Assembly (NCBI RefSeq): GCF_018446385.1
Contig: NC_056002.1
Location: 34,024,063 to 34,088,062, forward strand
DNA: 64,000 nt
Direction: 5' to 3'
DNA from: Zingiber officinale
Lineage: Eukaryota > Streptophyta > Magnoliopsida > Zingiberales > Zingiberaceae
The position numbers and the translations under genes are program-made. Below the pieces are notes generated by a model that saw only the letters and a list, made by a program, of their open reading frames with translations, did not search any database and was not told the origin of the DNA. This document shows, piece by piece, positions 11,741 through 22,953 of the stretch (positions are counted from its first letter, which is position 1; each line of letters begins with the position of its first letter).

Positions 11741-14700
11741 ATCTCCCACCAGCACTAATCAAACAGGCTCTAAGCCCAAATGACCTAGTGACCATCATGC
11801 TCTTCCCGCCAAAGTCTTGGTCAAGGATCTGCGATGTTAGCCTCAAGGTATCAAGAATCTTCACATCTCCTCTCTCACGATCTCTCGAATGAGATGGGCC
11901 AGTAGTATGTGTTTGGTCCGGTGTAGCGAGGTTCCTTCGTCTTATAGCTCCATCACATAGAGCTCAATGAGGTCAAGAATGCTAGAACCACCCCAAGTTC
12001 AGATGAACTTGCGGATCCAAATCGCCTCACGCCTCGACGCAAAGAATGATTTCGCAGAATCACCATCGTATCCTCGCTCGAACTCTTCCAATGACAACAC
12101 CACTATTAATGCAAAATACGAACCCGATCACGATCTATAATCATCCTGGGTCTTGAAGCTAGCATTCAGTAACCCTTTACTAGCTCATCATCGCCTCCAT
12201 ATATCAAGAAATATTCTTTAGTCCTTCTCAAGTACTTAAGAATATTCTTAACCGCTATCCAATGACTTTCACCTGGATCTGCTCGTCATGCACAAAGCAT
12301 ACGAGACATCGGTCGAGTACATAAGATGGCGCATACGATCGATCCTACGGTCAAGCATAAAGGATCGATCCACGTGCGGTCTCTCCTCTCTAAGAGGGAC
12401 CTTGAGTCTTCGAAGACTCACGCCGTGGGCGGAAATCCCTTCTTGGAGTTCTGCATGGCAAACCGAAGGAGTACTTGTCAATGTATGTACTCGACTTCAG
12501 CCAAACAATCTCTTAGATCTATCTCTATGGATCTGTATCCTAGAATACGGGATGCCTCACCTAAGTCCTTCATCGAGAAGCAACTCCTTAGTCGGTCCTT
12601 GACAGACGTGGATGTTCTTTCCAACGATGAGTAGCGTCATCCACATACAATACGAGGTAGACAACTATATCCCTACAACCTTCTTGAAGACCAAGGCTCG
12701 TCTTCGCTCTTGATGAAACCAAACTGTTTGATTGCATCATCGAATCGAAGATTCCGAGAAGCTTGCTTAGTCCATAAATGGACTTATGCAGATTCTACTA
12801 GTATGATGTGGATCTACAAAACCCTCGGGTTGTGTCACGTACACATCCTCAGCGTGTTTCATTCGAAACGCTTTGACATCCATTCGCCATATCTCATAGT
12901 AGGTCGCAATAGCAAGTACGATCCGAATGGACTTAAACATCGCATCGGAGAAAAGGTCTCATCATAGTCAATACCATGAATCGCTTGAAACCTTTAGCTA
13001 CCAAGCGACCCTTATAAATAAGTCCATCCACGTCTTTCTCTTAAAGACCCACTGCACCCTATGGGTTTTACCCCTTCAGTGGATCAACCAAAGTCCAAAC
13101 TTGGTTGGTGTACATGGATTCCATCTCGGATCTCATGGCCTCTAGCCATTTCTCTCATCACAGCTTCCGATGGGTGGTAGGCTCATCCTCTATGAGCACA
13201 ACGTCATCGTGGTCGATAAGAGAAATGAGTATCTCTCGTGACGACGTACCCTATCGGACCTGCGAAGAGGAATATCTACTTGAACTCGTTGTTGTTCCTC
13301 AACTCTCTTTGTGGAACAACATCATCCACAACACTTTGTGGTTCGATTCAACTTCCATCAGTGCTATTGTTCGCATCTCGAACTTCTTCAAGATCGAACG
13401 CTCTCCACTAGTCTTTCTAAACAAAGTCCCTTTCTAAAGACCCCGATCTCGCCACAACCACCTCACCGATCGAATGTAAAGCAATATCCTTAATTTCCTT
13501 GGGATATCTAATGAAATAGACTTGTCGGATTGGGTCCTAATTTATGCGAGACTCGACGTCGACGTAAGCCTCACAACCCCAAATCCTCACGAAAGACACC
13601 GGCATCTCTCCCAGTCTATATCCTATATGGTGTCTTTATCACGGCCTTAGGAACACTGTTGAGTATAAAGGCTGCTGTGTTCAGAGCATAGCCCCAAAGG
13701 TACGTGGGAAGATCTGACTCATCATAGATCGCACCATATCTAATAAGTGGTACGATTCCTCCTTTCGGATACACCATTCCACTATGGTGTTCCAGAGGAG
13801 TGAGTGGGATAGAATCCCACACTCAGATAGATAGTAACTTACGGCTAAGGTATTCTCCACCTCGATCCGATCAAGTATCTTAATACTCTTGTCGTTGGTT
13901 CCGTACTTCATTCTTTGAACTTTTCAAAGGACTCGACTTACGTGTCATCAAGTACATATAATCATATCTAAAGTCATTAGTAAACGTGATGAAGTACCTA
14001 TAACTCTCGCAGTGACATCGAAAGGGCCACATACATCACTACGAATGAGTCCTAACAAATCGATCGCTCTCTCGCTATGCCCATTAAAGGGGTTCTTGGT
14101 CATCTTGCCTCGTAGGCATGACTCACATATCTCGTATGATTCTAAATCAAATGAGTCCAGCAAACCATCCTTATGGTGGGATAGCGCTTGTCATTTATAC
14201 GACCTAGCGATAGTGCCAGAGGTTCGTGTCATTTGACTTGAACCTCTTGGTATTTATGTTATAGATAGGCTCTCAAGATCTAGAATATAGTCTTATCGGA
14301 GGTGCACTACTGATAGAACATATCGTTTAAATAGATGGAACAACATTTGTTCTTTATTATAAACGAAAATCCTTTCTTGTCCAAACAAGAAACGAAATTA
14401 TGTTCTTAGTCAAGGCACATAACAACAATCATCTAATTCTAGTACAAGCTCGGAGGGAAGAGATAGATGGTAAGTTCCTACAACAATAGAAGCAACCCGT
14501 GCTCCATTGCCTACTCGTAGGTCTATCTCACCCTTCGTCAATGCCCTGCTATTTCTCAGCACTTGTACAAATGTGCGAAGCACATCCGGGATCTAATACC
14601 CACGATGAAGAAATAGAGGTTGACTTCTATACATGTATACCCAAGTAGAAATCTTATTTCTCTTCTTCTTAAGATCTTCCGGTATTCTTTGAGTTCCTCT

Positions 14701-16320
14701 TCCAGTGCCTTACTTGTCCTTGATATAGGTGACAAAGATGTTCAACCATATCGTAGGCGCTCATCAACTCATGTTGCTTCAAGCTCGAGTTCGTGGTCAT
14801 GAGCGTAAGACAGACACATCTAATCGCGCCATCTCGATGCTTCTTAAGCATCTCGCCCGCTGGCGGTGGCGTGAGGAGCCTCCGAATGGCTGCCCGAACG
14901 CATACCACGTCCCGAGTAAGAACTATTCTCATACTCCCGCAGTCCAGGAAATTTGCTCCGTTGAGCTTGTCCTTCTTAAGGACGAACGCAGAGAGAAGAT
15001 GTTCGTGTTCGACGTCATGACAATTCTACAACAGAAATAAATGCGAAATAAGTATCATATTCTTAATCATTTAATTAGGCCTTTAACTAAATGATGCTCC
15101 CACCGAATTCTATAATTCACGGGACAAGATCCACATCATACTAACCTCGAGTTAGCTTTGGCTAATACGCCAAGACTTAGTATGATTGGTAGGTAACGAT
15201 TACCAATTACATCTCTACGCAACTCTTGTTTATAGGATGAAATCGCATTTATATTAAAACTCGAGTTAGCTTTGGCTAAGCCCGAGAATTAATATAAATG
15301 TGATTTTTCCCTACCTTTTCAACCATTGGAAGAATGTACATAGTTGTACTCGATCCAACCGAGTAAACTAGGAATACTCAATCTAATTGAGTTTGTACTC
15401 GCCGATGCAGGGACCAAGATTGTCCCTCCGCACCCTACCAAGATAGTATGTGTTGCTCGGCTTTGGACAACATCATGCGATCGAGGTAGTGGTAGGTATC
15501 ACGGCATGGTAGGCATTTTGAGTTGTCGTGATTTAGATCTAATCTAAATGATGTTGTATCATATACACGAAATAGATCTAATCTAATCTAATCGAAGGGT
15601 GCATCATGTGCACGATTTAGATCTAATCTAATCGCTAGGCACTAATTAACTACTTAATTAAACATGCATCACATACATATAAGTAATTAATTAAATTTTA
15701 TGATTAGTCATGGCCCTACTACGATCTTCTCAAGCCAATGAGAAGATCGGATGGTCAACCTAAGGTCAACTTCTCAAGCGCCTTCCTTTTGACCACCTTG
15801 TGTTGCTCGCGCCTTCCTCGTAACTCCGTCTCGAGTGGACCTTCCACAGCTCCAAATTTGTACATTACAATTTTTGAAACTCGAGTTACATTCGAGTCTA
15901 AATCTAATTTACAACCAGAATAATAGAAAGGCACGACGCGCAGGTCGCGAAAATAAAATAAAAATAAAATACAAGCACTCACATCACATAACGGCACGCA
16001 GACCGTATTATGAATTACAACACAATTGTCCAATCGAATTGGGTCTTTGGGCCATGACTATCACAAAATTAATATATAATTCAAAATTATATATTTCTGT
16101 AATTTTTCTATAATTTTTCATAATTTTACAGATTTTATGAGTAAATTTTTCCCGTCGGTCCCGATTAGCGATTTCGGGCGCAATCGCGGAGCAAATCCCC
16201 TTGCGGGGTTAGGGGCAGTACCCCTACCCGCGATCTAACCATCGCGAGTTGCTCCTAAGCGATCCAAGAGCACCTTATCCCGCTGTCCCGCGGTCGAAAC
16301 GATACCGCTCCTAGCTAACA
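9987..16320 (-). mobile_element. Ty1/copia element nested in the larger copia, broken
   Basis: The insertion is bounded by CATTC on both sides (9982-9986 and 16321-16325), and the host element's integrase similarity resumes right after it. The minus-strand order is gag at about 15020-14600 (MSAYDMVEHL-like block), GAG-pre-integrase/integrase at about 14163-13616 (CESCLRGKMTKNPF), reverse transcriptase remnants at about 13550-11760, then a purine-rich tract and the left LTR (9987-11740). The right terminal region (about 15050-16320) shares only the terminal ten bases or so with that LTR, so the two ends are not a normal LTR pair. The coding parts are broken many times. It must be younger than the copia it interrupts. 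Confidence 0.82.
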
Positions 16321-19300
16321 CATTCGTTATATGAACTAAGTTGAGAATCAAACGAAATGTAAAGTTAAGACTTTACGCATATAGTGTGGGAGGGGGGGGG
16401 GAATATTTGTTTGATATGTTCAAGACAATATGTAATGATAGAGGGATTATTAGACATCTGACAATCCTTGGAGCTCCATAACAAAATAGGATAGCTAAAA
16501 GAAGAAATAGGATTCTTTTTGAAATGGTTAAGTGTATGATGACGCAGGCCAATTTGCCAATCTCCTATTGGGGAGATGCATTATTAGCTGCAACCTATAT
16601 ACTTAACAAAGTATCTTCAAAATCAGTTCCATCTACCTCATATGAACAATGGAAAGACAGAAAATCAGATTGTAGTAATCTGAGACCTTGGGGGTTAGCT
16701 GCCTATGTTCATGATAGTTTTCACAAGTATGGAAAACTAGGACCTAAGGGTAAGAAATATATCTTTATTAGATATTCTGAGACCTCTAAAGGTTATGTTT
16801 TCATAGGTGAGTAAAAAGATGAAACCATCTCCGAAATATATTCGAGAGATGCGACTTTTCTCGAAACAGAGTTCTCAACAAGAGATAATGTTGATAAAAG
16901 TGTTCCTCTATTTGAGGAGGATGAGATATTATCAACAAGAGAGGTGTCAAAAAGGATGCCTGAGTCTAGTCAATCGAGTGGAAGTGATTTGCCAAGATAA
17001 AAGTGTTCCTCTATTTGAGGAGGATGAGATATTATCAACAAGAGAGGTGTCAAAAAGGATGCCTGAGTCTAGTCAACCGAGTGGAAGTGATTTGCCAAGT
17101 CATGAGTTGACTTCTTAACAGCCCAACTTACAAAGAAGTGTTCGTATAATCAAACCTAAAAAGAGATTTGATATTGAGAATGAGACATTGATGACACTCC
17201 TATGATGATGAACCTTAATCTATGGAGGAAGCATTGGGATGTAGAGTTAGTGAAAAGTGGAAAGCTGCAATGGTTGAAGAGATGGAGTCTATGAATCAAA
17301 ATCATGTTTGGGACTTAGTCGATCTTTCTCTGGGCTGAAAGACTATTGGGAATAAGTGGATTCTCAAGATAAAGAGGAAAGCTAATGGATCGATTAACAG
17401 ATACAAAGCTCGTTTGGTTGCAAAAGGATATTACTCAAATGGAGGGTATTGACTTTGAAGAGACATTTTCTCTCGTAGTGAAATTTGTGTCAATACGAGT
17501 TATTTTAGTCTTTGTGGCACATTATGACTTGGAATTATATCATATGGATGTAAAAACTGCTTTCTTTAACAATATACTTGACGAGGAAATCTATATGATT
17601 CAGCCAAAAGGTTTCATTACCGAAGGCCAAGAGAAGAAAGTATGTAGACATAAAAAATCTATATATAGGCAAAAACAAGCGTCAAGACAATGAAACATAA
17701 GCTTTAGCGGAGTCATTTTATCTTATGGTTTCGAGATGATCAATAAGGATCATTGCATTTTCCTGAAAAGGGAAAAAGGAAAGTATGTCATTTTATCATT
17801 ATATGTTGATGATATGCTGATAACTGAAAATGACATAGGATATGTAAATGAAGTTAAGAAGTGACTATCATCATAATTTGATACAACGGATATGAGAGAA
17901 GCTAAGTACATCTTAGGGATGAAAATCATTAGAGATCATTCTAAAAGACTTTTGAATCTGTTACAAGAGTCTTATATAAATAAGATGTTATATCATTTCA
18001 GCATGTCTAATTGCAACGTAATATATACACATATTGTGAAAGGTACTGTTTTGAGCAAGAGTATGAGTCCCAAAACTCATGAGAAAATAGCTGAGATGAA
18101 CAAAAAATCATATGTCAGTGCTATTGGTAATTTGATGTGTATACGTTCCGATATCAGCTATGTTGTTGGCTTAACCAAGATACTGGAAGGAGGTGAAAAG
18201 GATATTCGGATATCTGAAAGCGATAACAGATTATTGTCTTTGTTTTCAAGGATCAAATAACAGTCTGAAAGGCTATTCAGATGTAGATTGGGTTGGGGAT
18301 GATAGAAAATTCACATCAAGCTATGCGTTCTTGTTGAATGGTAGCGTCATCTCATGGAGCAGTAAGAAACAGGCTTGTGTAGCTTTGTCAACTATGGAAG
18401 CTAAATATGTGGCATGTTTAGTGGCTGTGCAAGAAGCAGTCTGGTTAAGAAGGTTCCTGAAGCATATGAAGATTGCTGAGGACAGATTTGTGAAGCATTT
18501 GAAAATTGTTGAGGACTAGAAGTCCATTTACAATGTCCTGTGACAGTTAAGCTGCAATAACTTTCACAGCAAAGGTAAACATATAGAAATTAAGTATAAT
18601 TTTGTAAAGAATATTGTGGCTAAAAGGAAGGCAATTCTTGAGTATGCCCCTACACTTGTAGATCCTTTTACTAAGCCAATGACTAGAGAGTCACTTAGAG
18701 AACATGTAAAGTCTTTAAGACTTTGTAGAATGTAACAATATTGACAATCAGATATTGTGATTTGATTGTGTGATTTGCCATAATTTATTTATTGTATATG
18801 TTGTTTTTATTATATTCATATAAGATCTCAGTGAACATGTTGGCAGGTTGAGATTGGTCCACTCACATGGACAATTATCTTTGTTTGTAAGTACAAATAA
18901 AGGTAAAACTGTCACTTATGGGACATCTTACTTAGAACAGAGACATATTCATAAATTAAGGTCGTCTTGATAATTGTGTCAAGATAAGATTAGTTATGTA
19001 TTAATAATGATCGAAGTAAATGAACCCACCATTTACTAAACGTGTTGGAAGTCAGATTTGAATTCATGAGTTGAATTTAGGATTAAACATTAGGTATGTC
19101 TAGATCAAAATCCGTATGATGTTAAATTTGAGGAAAGCTTACTCTCTTTTTTATAAAGAGGATAATTTCGTAGCATGTGATTCATACCACATGTGCTATT
19201 GCGACAATAAGGGTAGTAGGAGAATGGATCTCTGCTTCTCCACTATGTAAGACCCTTGAGATTATAAATTAATCTCAGTTTTGCCCTAAGTGACTATTTA

Positions 19301-19881
19301 GTTGTTTACTTAAAGTTTTATTAGTGACTGCAACTTTAGTATGTTTCTAGCTATGGATGATTCGGTCTATGGAGCATAACTAGGAAAGCGACGGCTTAGA
19401 ATGAATATATTCTAGCTAAAAAGGAAGATTAAATAGATTTACATCTTTTGATGTTATTCACTAGTCGATCCATTTTTGTTATGTATAGAAATGATTGTGA
19501 ATATTGAATATGGAGCATGCTCTTGACATAATAGTCATTATGAGGGATTAAAGATGCTATTGATGTAAATAAAGATTTTTTAATCTGGATAAATAGTAAG
19601 ATATGGATATCTCCAAGATAATGGTTGTGCCAGAGATTGGATGTTTCTTAGATAATGGATATGTACCACCAAGAGAGAGACTATTCACTCGGAGAGCAGC
19701 TATGTAAGATGCAACAATCTTTTTAACGACTATCGCTCAGTGTGCTGCCGCACGAACCATTTTCTCTAAGTATGAATTGGATGTTCTGATTTAGTCTTTG
19801 TGAGTAAACTCTTATATAGTTTGACTTATTTAGTCTTTGTGACTAACTAGTCTTAGTGGTTTGACTTGGACGAGTGGGAGA

Positions 19882-20161
19882 TGTTGGATGGGGTAGAAGT
19901 TACAAAAACTGCCTATATACGTCACTTGTATATAGCCCACATACCTCACTTGTTTCTAGGGAGAGATTGTGTCCAAGTGGAAGAAATGAGAAGTAGAAAT
20001 CTGATCTTGCTTATCGTCAAAAGAGGAACATTCAAGGAGACTATTGGGATTTGGTTTGTGACCATTGAAGAGCTCTTCATTTTGTAATTGCTCTTCCGAC
20101 GGCGAACACGAAAGTTTTACGGTTTTCGTATTTTAGTATTTCATGCATTTCAATTCCTTCA
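19882..20161 (+). repeat. Right LTR of the large copia element
   Basis: It begins TGTTGGATGG immediately after a purine-rich tract (gacgagtgggaga) and ends CTTCA before the target-site copy TGAAG. Its similarity to 4289-4581 is strongest over the second half. Confidence 0.88.
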
Positions 20162-20949
20162 TGAAGCCTTGATCACACAAAAAAAAACCCTTGAAAGAGT
20201 TCTTGTTAAATTAAATTGAAAGGATAACCATAGAGGATGATGATCACTATCTCCAGACCACTTTCGAAAAGCTATAAATAAGATCTCCAATGAATACTTA
20301 TGGACCATATTTGTCAAGATTTAGAATTTCTGTTGAGCGGAGAACCAGTGATTACAAGAGAAAGGCCGTTATGTGGCACAGGCACAGGGAAACAATGCTC
20401 ATGCTGGGGCTGAGATATCAAGGAGGAAAGCTTGCTGAAAAAAATATAGTTTGAAGTGGCGTACAGGGGCAGGAAAAGTGGCATGGAGAAAGGGAGAGGT
20501 TGTACTGCTATTATTACCCAATTCACAATGCTCCTCACACTAGAAAAACCAGAACTGATGAAATGAACTGTGTGATCCAAGTGAAGAATAACGTAGTATT
20601 GTTCAATGAAAAGAATACTACTTACATTATATATAGGACCATAAACCATAACTTGGTTAAAAAACATCTCATTTAGGACTAAACTATATATTGTAACAGT
20701 TTCCACTTCCCAACAAAGAATCTAAGTTTTATTCTCTTACTAGTTTCCACTTTCCAACAAGAATCTATGTTGTTTTTTTCTTCTAATCACTATATTGACA
20801 ATGATATTATCTGCTATTAAATTTCTTGAAATATCTTTGAAGGTTGAATTGTAATAAAATTTGCACTACTTGAGACTCTTTAAACCCCCGTTAATTGAAC
20901 CCTAGCTGAAAGCTAAGGATTTTCTGAAGCCATATATTTTGGTTCATCT
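20162..20949. other. Spacer without recognisable gene
   Basis: About 790 bp of AT-rich sequence follows the copia element. A minus-strand frame of 130 codons (20314-20706) has no recognisable motif and no convincing start context, so I treat it as chance. Nothing else is seen. Confidence 0.5.
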
Positions 20950-20968
20950 ATTCTACTTAGCAATTGAA

Positions 20969-21130
20969 GGGGAGCCTTGACGTAATGGTAAAGTTGTTGT
21001 CATGTGACCAAAAGGTCACGGGTTCGAATTCTAGAAACAGTCTCTTGTAAAAAGTAGGGTGAGACTGCGTACAATGGATCCTTCCCCGGGACCCCACATG
21101 GCGGGAGCTTCGTGCACCGGGTTGCCCTTT
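20969..21130 (+). mobile_element. Au-type SINE
   Basis: The segment reads like the plant Au SINE. It begins GGGGAGCCTTGACGTAATGG and has a Pol III A box around tggtaaagttg. The B box is GGTTCGAATTC at about 21020, the central passage is 'gagactgcgtacaatgga', and the 3' end is 'cgtgcaccgggttgcccttt'. It is flanked by a 19-bp target-site duplication (20950-20968 and 21131-21149) with a single mismatch. The element is close to full length. The well-kept duplication suggests a fairly recent insertion. Confidence 0.93.
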
Positions 21131-21161
21131 ATTCTACTTGGCAATTGAAACTCTCTTGTAT

Positions 21162-21244
21162 AATTTTTTTTAGAAATTTTGCTTCTGGATAATATTTCTG
21201 GATAATAATTTTTTTTAGAAATTTTGCTTCTGGATAATATTTCT
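21162..21244. repeat. Tandem duplication, two units offset by 45 bp
   Basis: The passage 'aattttttttagaaattttgc...ataatatttct' occurs twice, starting at 21162 and 21207. The copies are practically identical, so the duplication looks recent. It lies just downstream of the SINE. Confidence 0.8.
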
Positions 21245-21289
21245 CCCTTTATTCTACACTCCTAATCAAGGTTTAAAATCTTCACCCGT

Positions 21290-22390
21290 GCTGAGGTTTC
21301 GGTCCCAGACCGGAACGATACGGTTTCGGTATCGTATTGTGCCGTGCCGATATGGTTTTGGTATTTTTTATTTATATATAGTAATTATTAGATAAATATA
21401 TTTATTGTGTATAATTTAAAAATAAGTTATATATTGATTTTATATAAGTTCACCATTATTAAACAACTTCATATTGTTAGAAAAAATAATTAAATATAGT
21501 TTTTTTAAAAAAAAATTATCTATCAATAACTAAAATTAAAATTGATACATCATAATATTATAATATGTTATATTACTAATACTAAAAGGAGTGACGTGAA
21601 TCAAATTCAAGGGTTCTTGTCATATTTTGCTTAAATAACCTTTATAGTTCTTCAATCTCCAGATTAAATAATTATAATTATATAAATTAATACAAAATAC
21701 TATTTTATATATAATCAGATAAATTAACTATTTATTTATTTAATAATTTAAATAATATAAATTTGAAATAGTAAAAAAATTTAGAATATCAATTAAACAT
21801 TAAAATAGTAAAAAAATACAAAATAATTAAACAATATATAAGAATATAAATTTGATTTATTAGAATTTTTATAATTTTTTTAGAATTTTAAAATAAAATT
21901 TAAAACAGTACAAATAATTTCAGAATATTATTTAATAAAATTTATTAATTTTTTAAAAAATTTAAATATATTTTTTATATTTTATTAGGATAATTTAATT
22001 AAGGTTTATGAAAGTCTCTTTAAAATATCACAGTTAGGTGGGAATTGTTTGATTTAATTAGGGTTAATTTTCTACAGTAACGCCACACCCATGACACGCG
22101 CACCCGCGACTACGACGCATCGACTACCGCGACGCGCTCGCGACCTGCGGATGCCTCCGACTGAGCCGGAAGAGTCCGGCGACATCTCCGGCGGCACCGA
22201 AGGTGTCCCGCGACTCTTTCGGCGCCACTGGAAGCGTCCAACAATGCTCTCGGTGCTGCCAGAAATGTCACGTCGCGACGCCTCCGGTGCCTGCGACGAT
22301 GAAATCGTCGCAGGCCTGGTGCCGGTTTCAGTGTGCGTGCGGAATGGTAAGTTTCGCCCGTTCCGCCGGCAGAGAACGAAATTTTGAGCC
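21290..22390. repeat. Dispersed repeat: AT-rich core with GC-rich ends
   Basis: The left end (about 21300-21360) has the words gaccggaacgatacgg, ttcggtatcgta and gtgccgatatgg. A diverged copy of the same words lies at 56305-56365. The core (21360-22080) is extremely AT-rich. The right end (22085-22390) is about 65% GC with many CGCGAC and CCTCCG words. The outer right sequence read on the minus strand (tgccggcggaacgggcgaaac) loosely mirrors the left end, so this may be a terminal-inverted-repeat element. No target-site duplication was found. Confidence 0.4.
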
Positions 22391-22399
22391 GTGCTCCTA

Positions 22400-22953
22400 A
22401 CAGATAATTACTCAGTTTTAGTTTACTAAACACCATATGATTGGGATTCATTTGAGCTTTATTTACCTTAGACATTTATGTGTCTTTCATCAAATACCAT
22501 CCTATACTATTTTAGTGTGTTATATATACACAGTTCTGATACGTTGCACACCCCGAGTCCAGGTGACGACTGAGTGGGATTCCAAGCACTCGGATCACTT
22601 CTGGCCCCGAGTGCTCGAAATTGACTCGGGGTAGCTGTTCAGTCATCTAATTGAGAGTCTTGTTGTTTATATATGACTGCTCTTTTATAAGCATTATCCC
22701 ACACATGATCAAGGACTATTTTTCAAAATTTTCCATTTTCTTTCTATCAGTAAGTTTTCTTTTATGGTTATAAAGTTGTAACATTTCCTTCTGGAGGATC
22801 ATTTTTGCTCTAGACAACAATAAGTCAGCTACCATGCCATTGTCTTCTTTTATGAACTGCATATGCACTAGAATAATTTTCATGTCAGAAAACAAATACA
22901 GATTGGAAGTTTAATTGTTACCCAAAGCTTAACATTATTGTTTATTAAAACAG
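22400..22953. other. Upstream region or first intron of the MFS gene
   Basis: The 554 bp before the MFS exon hold no clear coding exon. One good donor-like site (CTATCA|GTAAGT near 22750) follows an ATG frame of 15 codons, but its phase does not fit the next exon. The true first exon, expected to be only a few codons, was not identified. Confidence 0.4.

Larger units (their letters stand above)
4289..20161 (+). mobile_element. Ty1/copia LTR retrotransposon, broken, with nested insertions
   Basis: The element is bounded by two related LTRs (4289-4581 and 19882-20161) that begin TGTTGG and end CA. Both are flanked by the same 5 bp, TGAAG (4284-4288 and 20162-20166). A primer-binding site matching initiator Met-tRNA (TTGGTATCAAACC) starts at 4582, and a purine-rich tract precedes the right LTR. 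Recognisable parts, in copia order: gag at about 6810-7560 with a CCHC knuckle (CFNCDKKGHFVREC) near 7593; protease-like sequence near 7715-7770; GAG-pre-integrase and integrase at about 9660-9980, resuming at 16326-16810; reverse transcriptase at about 17216-17950; RNase H at about 18260-18530. The element is broken in many places (more than ten) and the LTRs are clearly diverged, so it is old. The roughly 2.2 kb leader (4595-6800) is unusually long and may hold another unrecognised insertion. Two later elements lie inside it. Confidence 0.9.

Noticed and set aside
20314-20706. Minus-strand frame of 130 codons
   Set aside because: No recognisable motif or neighbour logic, AT-rich DNA and no splice-linked partner. 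Probably chance.
20969-21030. tRNA gene
   Set aside because: The A and B boxes belong to the Au SINE. No tRNA cloverleaf fits.
22091-22387. Frame of 98 codons as first exon of the MFS gene
   Set aside because: Its phase does not fit the next exon, its sequence lacks any MFS N-terminal feature, and it looks like part of a repeat.
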